Source: Benincasa hispida (Eukaryota; Streptophyta; Magnoliopsida; Cucurbitales; Cucurbitaceae). Taken from it: a stretch of 64,000 bases of DNA. The translations under genes and the position numbers were made by a program. Below the pieces are notes generated by a model, which ran no database searches, had not been told where the DNA came from, and worked only from the letters and a program-made list of their open reading frames with translations. The stretch covers positions 6,832,002-6,896,001 of the forward strand of contig NC_052356.1 of the NCBI RefSeq assembly GCF_009727055.1, written 5' to 3'. Shown one piece after another: positions 1 to 12,309 of the stretch (position 1 is the first letter of the stretch; each line of letters opens with the position of its first letter).

Positions 1-1755
1 ACATTCAGTTACTAATCCACCTTCTCTCTCACCTTCCTCGTCTCAATCATAAACCCAGTTGAGAACGATCTATAATCGACCTTCGGAAAATGGCCTCGAT
101 GTTGGTGTTTATATGATACATTGGAAGTATGAATGCTTTGGGACTTTCGTTTTCTCGATATTTAATTGCTTGCATTTTCTTCTTAATGGCATTTCATGTT
201 TGCATGAAGGCTATATTGGTGGGTCAGGTGGGACAAAGTCCATTGTAGAAGCAGTTGAAGAGTGGGAGAACAGCGACGCTGTTATCAGTTGGGACGAGGG
301 TATTGTTGAATATGACCACAAAAACCCAACCTGATTAGATAGAGCATTCTATGCTTCCATTTTCCATTAGAGCTTTTTCGGATCAGATATGGTAGTTTCA
401 ACATCTTGTTTGAGTTGGATTCCCACCACCGCATCCAGTTGAAAGGTTAATGTATTCATTTACATTTACCAATCTTGCAGGACCAAATTCTTGCTTCTCA
501 TTGTGCTTTAATTCCAGTTGAGGTTGCTTCCTTTCAATGAGCCATCAACAGCTACTTTTTCATTTTCTTCTTGTAGTACCATCAATTGCTTAACCTAGAA
601 AACTTCCCGTGATTAAGGTAAGATTTTCAATCAAGTTTAATGCTTAATTCCAATGCCTAGAGTCCATGAGCTCTTAGAGATTTGCAACTTCAGAAGAATG
701 GGGTTTTTTCTTTTAATTTCATTGCTCGTGGGATGGAAATACTTAATTGGTACTTATTTGGATTGCTTATTCTTGGAATTTGTTTAAATTTAAAGATCTT
801 CGCAGAATTTTATGAACTTTGCAGCTTGCATACAAGGTGTTTGTAGAAATGTGCAAACCAAAATGGCTTAAAAGAAATGGGTTCAAACCATTTTCACCTC
901 GGGAGAAGTTTGATTCAGTTTTACTTGGATTCAAGATTTTAGAATCCAAACATGATTTTGATGGATGTGTCCACTGCTTAAGTTCTAACCTTAGATCATT
1001 GTTTTATTATCTCAAGAGTCTTTCAAATAATTTAAAAGCACTTTAAAATTCTTAAATAAGTGGATTTCTATTTGAAGAGTTTATTTATTGTTTGATAGCA
1101 TGTTGTGTGCTTTATGTGAATCATATTTATTACTTATGGTATAAACACTTTCTGTTGTTTAGTTATATATGTATTGGATGTTTAGGCATGTTGTAATGTT
1201 GTGTTAACATTGTAACAACTAACATGTTGATGTATTATTATGTGACCCTATGTTTATGAGTATGTCAATTTCTATGTATATGAATCATGATGAGTGTGTT
1301 ATCATGATGAGAGTGCCCATCTCAGATGATTGTTAGAATATACTACATTTGGAAAGTTTTCTAGTATTCCTCATGAACATACCATTTAATACATTTGGTT
1401 TCCCCATTAATTATCGTTTAGTATTGAAGAAAAAATGAGGGAAAAACTACAGATTGAGTTTGGAAAACCTTTAGGAATTATTAGGTGTTTTCATAATCGT
1501 TTCTTTAATTTGATGTTGCTCAATAATGCTAGAGATCTTTTATAATTCGTTGATGTTTCTTTCGTCCTTCTAGTTCATTGGAAGGAACCATTTGATGTTC
1601 TTTAAATTATTCAAACTGAATTTTGTGGCTTCCTTTTAATTCGTTGGCTTTAGAGATTTCTTTCCCCTCTTCCCATAAGAGATTTGGAAATAAAAATACC
1701 TCAATTCGTTGACCATTAATCGCCTTGATAACTTATCCTCGACTTAAATTAGACT
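1..1755. other. Unassigned AT-rich flank left of the nest
   Basis: I recognise no gene here. Short open frames of 60 to 91 codons occur on both strands (for example 59-334 and 819-1046, plus strand), but they show no family motif and their length is expected by chance. The stretch resembles ordinary intergenic or intronic plant DNA. It ends at the five bases AGACT (1751-1755), the left target duplication of copia element B. Its counterpart AGACA follows B at 33453-33457, so this stretch and the DNA from 33453 onward were contiguous before B inserted. Confidence 0.5.
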
Positions 1756-3787
1756 TGAAGGAAATCAAGCACGAGGATTTCCATGAGCAGCGGAAGGATC
1801 GTTCCAAATTCCATTCGAAATTGAACATAAACAATTACAGTCACAAAACAGAAACTAATGGGTTATGCACAACACGAAATTACAGCATGCTTACAAAGAG
1901 TCAAGGGATAAAGTATGCATATATTTGAAGAAACATTCTTCAAACTCCCTTGATTAATCTACAAGCATCCATAGCAATACAGCCTTCGAACGCAACGACT
2001 GGTGCTCAACATGAACACAATAAACACCACACGAGCAACACAAACAACCAAAAGCTCCTCGAACACAATCGAGTTGAGTGAGAACACCACCACAATGGTT
2101 ACCTTGGTATTCTCAGTGTGAGAATCAAGAAGTTGTGGGCTCTGTATGAACTTGGCTTGAGGAAGAGACAAAAGGACAATGATCGTGTATACGATCGAGA
2201 AAGTGGGAGATGACACAGTCTATCGTATAGACGATGTGCTCGATCGTGTAGTAAATGACAGCCTATCGTATAGACAAAAGCCATGCGATCGTTTAGCTAT
2301 GACCAGCTGAATAAACTATCATATAGTCAATGTGCACAATCGTTTAGTCTCTTTATAGCTATCACTTAGTGAAGCACTTTCACTTGATAGCTTTTCACGT
2401 GAGTTACTTTCTGAAAGTGGCAACTCTCCAAAATTAGGAATACATTTTTCTTTTTATCTCACGGTTACCATAAAACCACAAATAACCTACCACTTAATTG
2501 GTTATTAAAGAAAAAGAGATAAGTATCAAATAATTAATATTATTATAAATAAATATGATAACCAACTTACCATATTATATTTATAACCTATAGTTTTAAT
2601 ATTTCATCTCATAAAACATACAAACCATAGTTATTTTTCTATTTTATGGTACCAATATAAATCATATTTACATTAATCCTCCACTTGATGTATCTCATAC
2701 ATCACACCAATTATATCATATATAATTTAATTTCTTCTTGTTAATTTGAATACTTCAAACTAACTCCAAGAATTGATTCTCAACTTGAATCCATTGAGTT
2801 ACCAAGGGGATCTTATGAACCTATAGCTTGAAGCTCCAATTGTACGTGAATAACTGGCTAAACTCTTTAGTTATAGGATCCACCATCCGTTAACTGCCGG
2901 ACACTCCACTAAAGACCAACAATTGCACTCTTCTCACCACAGATATATTTCTGTGTCCATATCAACCAATCAACAGTGCGATAACCCTTCATAGATCGCT
3001 CGTATGTACAACTGGGCCAATTAACCATTTTTCTCCTGTAGTTATATTTAACTTCTTAAGTACCACTGATTCCTCTACTTAGTTCTCTCTTCCAAACAAA
3101 GAATGTGGCCACTATGTTCAAGATCCGAAATCAGCCCTTAAAAGAGTAATCTATCTACTTACCCTTGCTTCGGGGAAGGAGTGAATTCCATCTTGTGTAA
3201 TTGAGTTCCCAACTCCCAAATCAGAAAATCCCCAAAAAGGTAGGGTTGTTGAGTTGGTTATCTGGCCACTCTCACCTATACTAATAAAAGAACCGTCTTC
3301 AAAGGCAGGAGTTCCCAAAACACTCAGGATTAAGGTCATGTCACCTATGGTCGTTTGGGTGAGATGTAGGTCTCAAGTATCAACGACGTTATATAAAGAG
3401 AGGAATCATCTCATGGTTCGGTCTTATACAAACTCTTTGTATAGGACAACTCTACTCGCATGTCTCCACATGAATGGTTAGGATCAGACCATTTGTAGTA
3501 GTTCACAACACTTGTAAATCTCTACAAAGCGAGTCGTATCCGTAGTGTCACAAGGATAAGGTATCCCTCCTATATCCTCATACTACAGACCTTTTAGGTT
3601 ATTACTTAAGGCATGATCCACTTGTATATCTCATATACATGTTTAAGTTTACATACAATAACCATGAAGTTTTATTTATTGGATATAAGTAAATGCAAAA
3701 TAAAATAACTCTTATTTTATTCATAACAATTTGTACAAAGTTTACAAACTACGAGACTCCGGGAGAATTAGGACACCTATCCCAACA
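1756..3787 (-). repeat. 3' LTR of copia element B
   Basis: This is a direct copy of 31447-33452 and very similar by eye along its length. It has TG...CA ends: plus strand TGAAGGAAATC at 1756 and ATCCCAACA ending at 3787. Read on the minus strand the LTR starts TGTTGGGATAGG. At 2170-2345 it holds a cluster of CGATCG/CGTATAG-centred short palindromes. It retains about 50 bases near its outer end (around 3680-3735) that the other LTR lacks. A promoter is expected in an LTR, but I cannot assign a TATA box with confidence. Confidence 0.9.
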
Positions 3788-3800
3788 ATCTCCCACTTGT
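3788..3800 (-). other. Polypurine tract of element B
   Basis: On the minus strand the bases next to the 3' LTR read ACAAGTGGGAGAT, followed directly by the LTR start TGTTGGGA. A purine-rich run in this position primes plus-strand DNA synthesis in LTR retrotransposons. Element F has nearly the same tract at 62793-62805. Confidence 0.8.
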
Positions 3801-3901
3801 CCTAATGCCTCAGGAGACTAATGTACAATACGTGAAAAAACAAGTACAATATACAATAAACTAGGACATACTCTATACCCCAGTATCATCTTCCACTTGC
3901 C

Positions 3902-4738
3902 CTAGACAAGATGCTGCATGTCCCGTACACCCAAACTATCTAGATGACACTCAAACACGCTAGCCGTGAGAGCCTTTGTAAACGGATCAACAACGTTGTG
4001 CTCCGACGCGATCTTCATGACTATTACAGCACTGCAATGCACAATCTCCCTGATCAAGTGATATTGTTGTTCTATATGCTTGCCTCTACGATGACTCCGA
4101 GGTTTCTTCGAATTTGCCACAGCCCCACTGTTATCACAATAGAGAGTGATCGAAAAAGACATATTTGGAACAACTTCCAAATTTGTAAGGAATTTCCTCA
4201 GCCAAACAACCTCCTTAGTTGCTTCACAAGCGGCTACGTATTCGAATTCCATAGTGGAGTCTGCGATACATCCTTGCTTGATGCTTCACCACACTACAAC
4301 CCCTCCATTCAGAGTGAATACTGACTCTGATGTCGATTTCTGAGAATCTCTATCAGTTTGAAAGTCAGAGTCTGTGTATTCTATGAGGATCAAATCCTTA
4401 TCTCCATACACGAGCATGTAGTCCTTCATTCTCTGAAGATACTTGAAGATCGTTTTGACCGCCGTCCAGTGATCTAATCTTGGATTGGACTGATAACGAC
4501 TAACAATTCCTACTGCATAGCAAATGTCGGGTCTAGTACATAATATTGCATACATTAAGCTTCTAACAGTCGAAGCATAGGGAATCCGTCTCATCTCCTC
4601 AACCTCTTGAGGTCTCTTAGGACATTGATTCTTAGACAAAACGATTCCATGCCTAAAGGGTAATAAACCCCTCTTGAAATCTTGCATCCTATACCTGATC
4701 AACATTTGATCAATGTACGATGCCTGAGACAAGGCCAA
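3902..4738 (-). pseudogene. Copia RNase H and end of RT, element B
   Basis: Two open stretches in different frames (4286-4738, then 3902-4252) encode the end of pol. The first contains the copia signature around SQASYIDQML and, near its end, the RNase H start TDSDFQTDRDSQKSTS. The second contains EYVAACEATKEVVWLRKFL, a DNSGA motif matching the third RNase H block, HRRGKHIEQQYHLIRE, and a terminal DPFTKAL motif. The domain removes the RNA strand during reverse transcription. At least one frameshift lies between 4252 and 4286. The reading ends at 3902, about 100 bases before the polypurine tract, as in related elements. Confidence 0.85.
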
Positions 4739-4765
4739 CCTCTTGTTCTTACGATCCCAAAAGAG

Positions 4766-5821
4766 CTAGATCCCTAGAACATACTGCGTCTTTCCCAAAT
4801 CTTTCATTTGGAATTGGACGGTTAGCCACTTTTTAATATCAGTAAGAAAACCTACATCATTCCCAATGAGTAGGATATCATCTACATATAGTACCAGGAA
4901 AGCTACTGAGCTATTGATGTTTTTCTTGTAAACACAAGGCTCATCAACGTTTTGATCAAAGCCAAACGATTTGACTGGACTGTCAAATCTAATGTTCCAT
5001 GATCTAGATGCTTGTTTCAACCCATAAATGAACCTATCAAGGTTGCAAACTCTTTGCTCTTGATCTGGAACAATGAACCCCTCTGGTTGAGCCATGTAGA
5101 TGGTCTCTTACTCATAAAATGTGCCACATCTTTGGTTGGGCCAGGTAGATGGTCTCCTAATCAAAGCCAAACAATGAACCCCTCTAGTTGAGCCATTAAG
5201 AAAGACAGTCTTGACGTCCATTTGCCATATCTCATAATCATAAAATGTGGCTATAGACTTCAGCATGATAACAAGTGAGAAAGTTTCCTCATAATCCACT
5301 CCCTCGACCTGGGTATAACCCTTTGCCACGAGTCTAGCCTTAAAAGTCTGCACCTTTCCATCTACACCTTGTTTTCTCTTGTAAATCCACTTACACCCTA
5401 TAGGTTTTACCCCATCATGTTGATCTACAAGTTCCCAGACATTATTGAAGTACATAGACTCCATTTCTTTGTTCATGGCCTTAATCCACTCATCTTTATC
5501 AACATCCTCCATTACTTGCTTATAAGACAATGGATCCTCGACCCCATCATCAAAAATGATGTTTTGGGCTTCAGTCAAACCCATGTAGCGATCTGGTGGG
5601 TTCATAACCCTCCCACTACGACGAGGCAGTCTCAACTTTTGAGATGGTTGACTAGATGAATCGACATCAATAACTCTTACTGATCTATCGGTCTGTTCAA
5701 CAACTTTTGTTGAACTTTCAATAGACTCGGTCTCACTAGAAATCTCATGTAAAACAAGCTTACTTCGTGGTTTATGATCTCTGATGTGGTCTTCGTCCAA
5801 GAAGATAGCATTTGTTGACAC
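4766..5821 (-). pseudogene. Copia reverse transcriptase, element B
   Basis: The stretch covers the integrase-RT linker and RT in two frames (5108-5821 and 4766-5095). Visible blocks in order are [50 protein letters not shown] (first catalytic Asp) and, in the second frame, LYVDDILLIGNDVG with the YVDD catalytic pair. Around 5100-5190 part of the sequence around PEGFIVPDQEQ looks duplicated or rearranged, since phrases such as the pyrimidine-rich TTGGTTGAGCCATG-like segment recur. The frame break there would abolish the enzyme. The YVDD motif itself is intact. Confidence 0.88.
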
Positions 5822-6359
5822 AATACTTTGTTCTCACTCGGATCATAGAAGTATCCACCCCTCGTTTCCTTGGGGTAGCCTATAAAGAGGAAAACTTTCG
5901 GACACGGTTCCAACTTCTTCAGGTTAGCCACAAGCACGTAGGCTGGACACCCCCAAATTCTGAAGTGGCGTAAGCTACCTTTACGGCCTCTCCACAACTC
6001 AAAAGGTGTTTCAAAAGCACTTTTCGAGGGAACATTGTTCAAAATATAACATCCAATCTCTACTGCAAAACCCCAAAACGAGTCTGGAAGATGAGCATAA
6101 CTCATCATAGACCGAACCATGTCCAACAAGGTTCTGTTTCTCCTTTCCAATACACCATTCAGCTGAGGTGTACCTAGGGTCGTGAGTTGGGATGTAAATC
6201 TATGTTCTATCATATAGTTATAGATTTCGAGGTCCATATACTCTCCACCATGATCAGATCGTAGTGTTTTTATCTTCTTACCTAGCAAGTTTTCAACTTC
6301 AGACTTATACTCCTTCAACTTGTCAAGGGCTTCAGACTTACATTGCATTAGGTAGAGAT
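5677..6359 (-). pseudogene. Copia integrase core, second half, element B
   Basis: One open stretch (5677-6348) encodes the downstream part of integrase. It starts YLYLMQCKSEALDKLKEYK, then has IKTLRSDHGGEYMD (second catalytic Asp), NGVLERRNRTLLDM (catalytic Glu), SFWGFAVEIGCYILN and the copia GKR-type region FRIWGCPAYV. The preceding residues (DDYSRYG) lie at 27543-27610, on the far side of element A, so A landed inside this gene. The sequence at the junction, on both sides, reconstitutes the SRYG-YLYLMQ boundary seen uninterrupted in element F at about 60300. This part is otherwise the best preserved piece of B's pol. Confidence 0.9.
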
Positions 6360-6364
6360 ACCAG

Positions 6365-8634
6365 TGAAGGATCTCTTACAGAAGAGTTCCATGAGCACGT
6401 TCGGATCACACCGATCTCACCGTGACCGAAATACACATTACACATTCAAAACATACAGTTATGCAAACAAACACTAATTATCGACATGCTATGAACAACG
6501 AAATAACAAGGGAAAGAGTACCATACTAGTTGAAGACAATCTTCATCTTCGACACTCACAGCAGCGGAAAACCTCCACGCGATCTACCAACGCCTAACAG
6601 AAACGTTGATTGTAGCAGCACGAACAACCGCACGAACACGAACATCGCGTGGATGACACCACCACTAAAGAGCCCCGGGTATTCTCGGAGTGAAAACCCA
6701 AAGGGTGGTCTTTGGTGAATTTGGTAGAGGAAGGAGGAAACACGAATTGTGTAGGCGATAAGCAAGTGGGAGGGAAAAAGATGCTATCGCATAGTAGACT
6801 GCTTATCGTTTAGGAGGAGCTATACAATCGTGTAGGATTTACTAAACGATCGTTTAGGGAAAGGTATACGATGGTTTAGCAAAATTGGCACACTATACAA
6901 TCATTTAGAGAAGCTATGCGATCGTGTAGGAAATAGCGTGCGATCGTTTAGGCGCGAGGTAGACGATCGTTTAGGCGGAAAGGACTATCGTATAGGCTCT
7001 TGTTTTACGTAAGCGATCGTTTAGATGTTCACCAACGCGCGCTCTCTCACGAATTCTTTTGGGCGATCGATTAAATGATTCAAAAATGAAAACATTTTTC
7101 ATTTTAATTCATTGGTTACAATAACCGACGTTGCCCCATTAACCCACTTCTGAACGTGAAATTTGGATTAATTATCATATAATTAATCAACTAATTAATT
7201 AATAAATATAATCATATTATATTTTTAACATATAGTTTGATATCACATATCTACTATAGTATTTTCTCTTCTACTTGATATAAATCATATTTATATCTAA
7301 TTTCCTCCAAAATAATGTATAAAGGAGAGAGATGTGTTAACGTTATATAACACCGTATCATGACAGAGAATTCACTCACTAGGATGACCATAGGTAACAA
7401 TGACTCAATCCTGAGTGAGTTGAGGAACTCCTGCGTCATTGAGGGCGGTCTTTGATTTGTATGGGTGCGAGTGGTCCAGATCGCCGATTCAAACTAGCCA
7501 TTTTGGGTTTCCTTCTGATTGGGAGTATAGGGGAACTCAGCTAACAACAGATGGAATTCACTCTTCCCCGAGTGGGGTAAGTAGATAGATAGCTCCTTAA
7601 AGGGCTGATTCCGGGGCTTAAACATGTGGCGTCACACACCTCTCTTGCCCGGAGGTGTTCACACATATTTGGACTATGTTGGTATTGTCATTAGAGGAAC
7701 AGTGGTACTTAAGGAGTGAGGAATGTGACTACAGACAGGCAAACTAATTTGGCCCTGTACTTACTGAGCATCTGTTGAAGGGTCAATCAGTACTCATGAC
7801 TTGGTTAATATCCGATGGGACACAGAAATATATCTGTGGTAAGAAGAGTTCAGTTGGTTGGTCTTTAGTGGAATGTCTGACAGTTAACGGATGGTGGATC
7901 TCGTGGCTAAAGAGTTTAGTCAGCTATTCACGGATTGTTGGAGCATCGAGCCACGGGTCCATTAGGTGCCCCTGGGTAGCTTTGGATAAAGTTGAGAACT
8001 AGTGTTTGGGTTAATTTGAAATGTTCAAATTGACAAGAGGAAGTTCGATTTGATATGATATAATATGGACTAGTTAATTATATATGATATAATTGGCTAA
8101 ATGTATGAGNNNNNNNNNNNNNNNNNNNNNNNNNNNNNNNNNNNNNNNNNNNNNNNNNNNNNNNNNNNNNNNNNNNNNNNNNNNNNNNNNNNNNNNNNNN
8201 NNNNNNNNNNNNNNNNNNNNNNNNNNNNNNNNNNNNNNNNNNNNNNNNNNNNNNNNNNNNNNNNNNNNNNNNNNNNNNNNNNNNNNNNNNNNNNNNNNNN
8301 NNNNNNNNNNNNNNNNNNNNNNNNNNNNNNNNNNNNNNNNNNNNNNNNNNNNNNNNNNNNNNNNNNNNNNNNNNNNNNNNNNNNNNNNNNNNNNNNNNNN
8401 NNNNNNNNNNNNNNNNNNNNNNNNNNNNNNNNNNNNNNNNNNNNNNNNNNNNNNNNNNNNNNNNNNNNNNNNNNNNNNNNNNNNNNNNNNNNNNNNNNNN
8501 NNNNNNNNNNNNNNNNNNNNNCTTGGACTTAGGGCAAGTGAGAAGATTTTCTTTGTACTGGGCTTTTTTGCCCTAGTTTATTGTTTTATTACTAATTTTT
8601 GTACACCCCACTTCGCTTTAGGATAAGTGGGAGA
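6365..8634 (-). repeat. 3' LTR of element A (partly inverted around a gap)
   Basis: 6365-7320 matches the 5' LTR of A from 25452 to about 26347 in the same orientation. From 7321 to 8109 the match continues but on the opposite strand. After 412 Ns, 8522-8733 is also on the opposite strand and holds the element's 3' internal end, purine tract (about 8623-8634) and LTR start TGTTTGGCG (from 8635). Reverse-complementing 7321-8109 and 8522-8733 each in place restores base-level continuity with both flanks, so I regard this as an assembly fault. 6780-7080 carries about ten CGATCG-type palindromes. Confidence 0.85.
8110..8521. other. Assembly gap of 412 Ns
   Basis: All bases are N. By comparison with the intact 5' LTR of A, roughly 320 bases equivalent to 27127-27449 are missing here. 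Any open frame crossing this interval is meaningless. Confidence 0.99.
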
Positions 8635-8734
8635 TGTTTGGCGTTGGATGCCCTAAAGTCTCGTGTTCTGTAGTTTGTAAACAGTTTGTACGAAGTTGTG
8701 TTGTTAATATATAATATTTACTTCCATCTTCTGT

Positions 8735-9312
8735 GGGCGATCCTTTAGACCCATGCTTCGTAGATGACCCTTAAACACTGTAGCCGTGAGAGCCTTTGTA
8801 AACGGGTTAACGACATTAAAATAACCTGGGTTAGACTAATACGTCTCATCTTCTCAACCTCTTGAGGTGTCTTAGGACACATGTCCTTAGACAAAGTGAC
8901 TCCATGCATGAATAGCAGTAGGCCGCTCCTAGATTTCTGCATCGAGTACTTGAGCAATGTCAATGTACGATGCCTGAGATAATGCTAGCACTTTGTTCTT
9001 ACGATCCCGATAGATCTGTATACCTAGAACAAATTGAGCCTCTCCCAAATCTTTCATTTGGAATTGAGTCGCTAGCCAGTTCTTAACTACAGCCAGTAGA
9101 CCTACATCATTCCCATTGAGAAGGATATCGTCTACGTACAACACTAAGAAGACTACTGAAGTGTTGATGATCTTCTTGTAGACACAAGGTTCATCAACGT
9201 TTTGTTGAAGTTTTAGTAGTTTCATTGGAAAGCTCACGCAACATGACTTTGCTTCGTAGATTGTGCTCCCTTATATGATCCTCCTCCAGGAAAGTAGCGT
9301 TTGTTGAAACAA
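8735..9312 (-). pseudogene. Deleted copia RT and RNase H remnant, element A
   Basis: On the minus strand a short integrase-RT linker (9312 to about 9205, residues like LRSKVMLRELSNETTK) runs directly into QNVDEPCVYKK and LYVDDILLNGNDVG. Compared with element F this skips roughly 730 bases that encode the first half of RT. After the block around QASYIDI the sequence jumps again (around 8822) from EKMRRIS to the last RNase H residues, losing about 560 bases. The YVDD pair remains, but neither domain could fold. The segment is bounded on the left by the inverted block and on the right by solo LTR C. Confidence 0.85.
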
Positions 9313-11687
9313 TGTCACACCCCCTCCCAAACTACCTGCTAGCGTAGTCAGGGAGAAGACGTGAAGCCAACAGACATCGTCCTCCTCTAACGATACCTGT
9401 TGACCCTACTGAATCGTTGAACCTAATAAACATACTAACCTTAGATATAAAATACTTTACATGTAACACAACACAGCGGAACCCCTGAAAATCTTTAGAC
9501 ACACATGAAGTGCAGTCCTGACATAATTTGATTTGGAAAATAACCTGATAGAGATATCACAACAAAAACATAACCAACTGGGGTTTACACAACCACGACA
9601 TCTAGTGCTTACACAACCATAAACTATCCAGTTCTTATAAAGACATTTACAATACAAACAGACACAATGTACGACCCCACCCATATATGGAGCTTGATCT
9701 GGAAGCTTTTAGCTGAAAATAGACTTTGGCAGTTATCAGGCACTGGGAGCTCGATCTCTACTTGAAAAGTGGGAAAACATTTTGAAGGATTGAGCTACGA
9801 AGCCCAGTGAGTGACTAAATTTAAAACTGTAAATCCGTAAATCAGAACACGTGATAAACCTTTAAACGTATGAATCTGTTCAATCAAAGCGTTAAACATA
9901 AACGTGTAACGTTAAAAGCTTTCTCAAATATTCTGCTAGTACGTCATTAAAATCTAGCAAGGCATATCAAGTATATAAAACATTTTAACTAACATGGCAA
10001 ATCAACGTTGTTTAGGGTACACCCAGTACAACCAACGTTTACTAGCTCTACGATGTAGTAGGGACCGCCCAACACTCCCATCGTCTTTGTCGAAGTGGGG
10101 CCCGCCCAGCACTCACGACAGTATCGTTGTCATGGAGTACACTCAACCTGAACAACGAAATGTAACTTGTGTGCACACGGTACCATATAGCCTCGGGCTC
10201 AATATCTCAGTCATGTAGTCAATAAAAGTCTCAGAAAACAACATGAAAATACCTAAACATGCCTGCTTATCTTTATCTTTCGTAGAACTCAAGCTTACTC
10301 AACTTGCTCGTGAAAAACTGAAAATCTTTTAGCAGTACTCGCTGATACATACTTTACTTTAAATGATATCGTTTCAACTACCTTTCAGGAATTCAATAAT
10401 CACTGTGCTCGTATATAAACCTCATTAGAAAATCTAAGCTCAAAATTATGCTTGAAACCATTCATAGAAATTATGTATCATTCATAAGTTCATATTCAGG
10501 CATGTAAACCATTTAAGCATAAATTACAGTTTAGAAATCAATTTTCGAAATTCGTTTTGTCACTTACAGTCTTGGCTAGTTCCCTGGTCTATGACTCGAC
10601 CTATTTCCTCTTGGCCTGTCAAACAAACCAAAACCGAGCATCAGAACTATAAATCGTCTTGTCATTCCATGCTCATGAATTCTAAATTCTAGAAATAAAA
10701 TCATACTTCATACTTTTTTTTTCCAGATTTTCCAGATTCAATACCTTAACTTCCAACACTCATAACTTCCTCAATACTTAGCCAAAATTAATGTACTATA
10801 CCTCAAACTCTTCATTTTGGAACCCTCTACAACTTACCTAAAGGAATAAAAACGATATTCCTAATGGATTTGTCCAGAAATCCCTCGAACACAGCAAATA
10901 CAGATTCGTGCTTCTCTGCTACTCTCTACCTTTCTCCTGAAATTAAACCTATTTCTAGTCATTTTTGGCTAAAAAATTCTTCATGTAAGTTATAGGAAAT
11001 TGAATAAGCTTTCCACATACCCAATTGAGCTTCTAATTCAACCTGTACACCCTAGAATGTTCAAAAAACCTGAGAAAACCAGAGATCCTCTGATTTGCAC
11101 GAAAATTCTGTGCTCTGTTTTCCTTTTCAAAGCCATTAACTTAACATCAGACTTAGCTCAAGCTTCCTTCGCGAAATTTGTTAGAAAATGGAATTTCAAG
11201 GAAGTCAGGCCTCACCTCTTAGTTCTTCTTTTGTAGCTCAAACCGACTTAAAAACCAGAGATAGGCAGGTTGAACCTAGATTCTTCCATGGTTGCACTTG
11301 CATGGACTTTTTCCTCCCTTCTTCAACCTCCAACCTCCAACCTGCAACAAGCTTCTTCTTCCTCTTCCTTCACTCTCTCTCTCGAAATTCTCTAAAAATA
11401 TGATGGGAAATGATGGAGAAATGGGCTGAAATGAGTTAGGTGGTAGTGGGTTCTCACTTTATACCATTAATCACCGAATGAGTTCCTATTTCCTTTCATT
11501 GACATTTTTTTTTCTTTTTTTTTTCCTTTCTTTTCTTTTCTTTATTAATAAATTCCAAAATTATCAAAGACAACCTCAACTAAAAGCTTTACCATTTCTC
11601 TTCAACAATGGAACAACAATAACTTAAATTCAACATCCTACAATATGTGACAAAAGCAAGTAATCCAAGGAAAGTCTCGGGTTTACA
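9313..11687. mobile_element. Solo LTR C in pol of element A
   Basis: The insertion begins TGTCACACCCC at 9313 and ends GGGTTTACA at 11687. It is flanked by a perfect five-base duplication AACAA (9308-9312 and 11688-11692). Removing it rejoins the copia sequence that in element F reads without interruption near 60845. No coding frame with a pol motif lies inside, so it is a 2375-base solo LTR left by recombination between two LTRs. The same termini (TGTCACACCC...GTTTACA) bound the LTR of gypsy element J at 47590-50336, so C is probably a gypsy LTR of the same group. A pyrimidine-rich tract lies at about 11500-11545. Confidence 0.85.
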
Positions 11688-11692
11688 AACAA

Positions 11693-12309
11693 ACACCCTA
11701 TTTTTCGTCGGATCATAAAAATAACCCCATTGTGTACCTTTGGGGTAGCCTACAAAGAGACATAACCTCGACGTGGTTCCAATTTCTTGGGATTAGTCTC
11801 AAGCACATACGCAGGGCAACCCCAAATTCGGAAGTGACGCAAACTAGCTTTACGCCCGTTCCACAACTCTAGAGGTGTACTTGCAACACTCTTGAAGAGA
11901 ACACAGTTGAGTATGTATGTCGCAGTCTCCATTGCGAAACCCCAAAACGAGTCCGGTAAGGAAGCATAACTCATCATCGAGCAAACCATGTCTAACAAGG
12001 TTCTATTTCTCCTCTTCGCTACACCATTCTGCTGAGGTGTACCCAACATTGAGAGTTACGAAACGATTCCATGTTCTATCAAATAGTCCTGGAATGCCGA
12101 GTCCAAAAACTCTTCACCTCAATTCAATAGAAGTGTTTTAATCTGTCTATCCAATGCATTTTCAACTTCAGCCTTGAACTCTTTGAACTTTTCAAATGAT
12201 TCAGACTTCCGTTGCATAAGATAAACATACCCGTGCCTGGAGTAATCATCAGGCTCCTTGGCTCCACCTCAGGCTCGCACATTCATAGGACCACAAAGGT
12301 CAGAATGTA
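11693..12309 (-). pseudogene. Copia integrase remnant, element A
   Basis: An open stretch at 11750-12049 shows TPQQNGVAKRRNRTLLDM, SFWGFAMETATYILN and the FRIWGCPAYV block. The catalytic Glu context NGVAE is altered to NGVAK, so the third acidic residue of the DDE triad is replaced by Lys. The upstream part (12050-12309) is recognisable in other frames as the region around LRS-RGGE, but it has frameshifts and has lost some bases. The fragment continues from the gag-pre-integrase reading at 12310 and is cut on the left by solo LTR C. Confidence 0.82.

Noticed and set aside
59..334. 91-codon open frame near the window start
   Set aside because: No family motif, and its N-terminal part looks like translated non-coding AT-rich DNA. 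It could be part of an exon of the gene flanking B, but nothing supports this.
5369..5659. Plus-strand open frame of 96 codons
   Set aside because: It is the shadow of the minus-strand reverse transcriptase of B.
8093..8626. Open frame of 177 codons crossing the gap
   Set aside because: Most of it is Ns, so it has no meaning as a gene.
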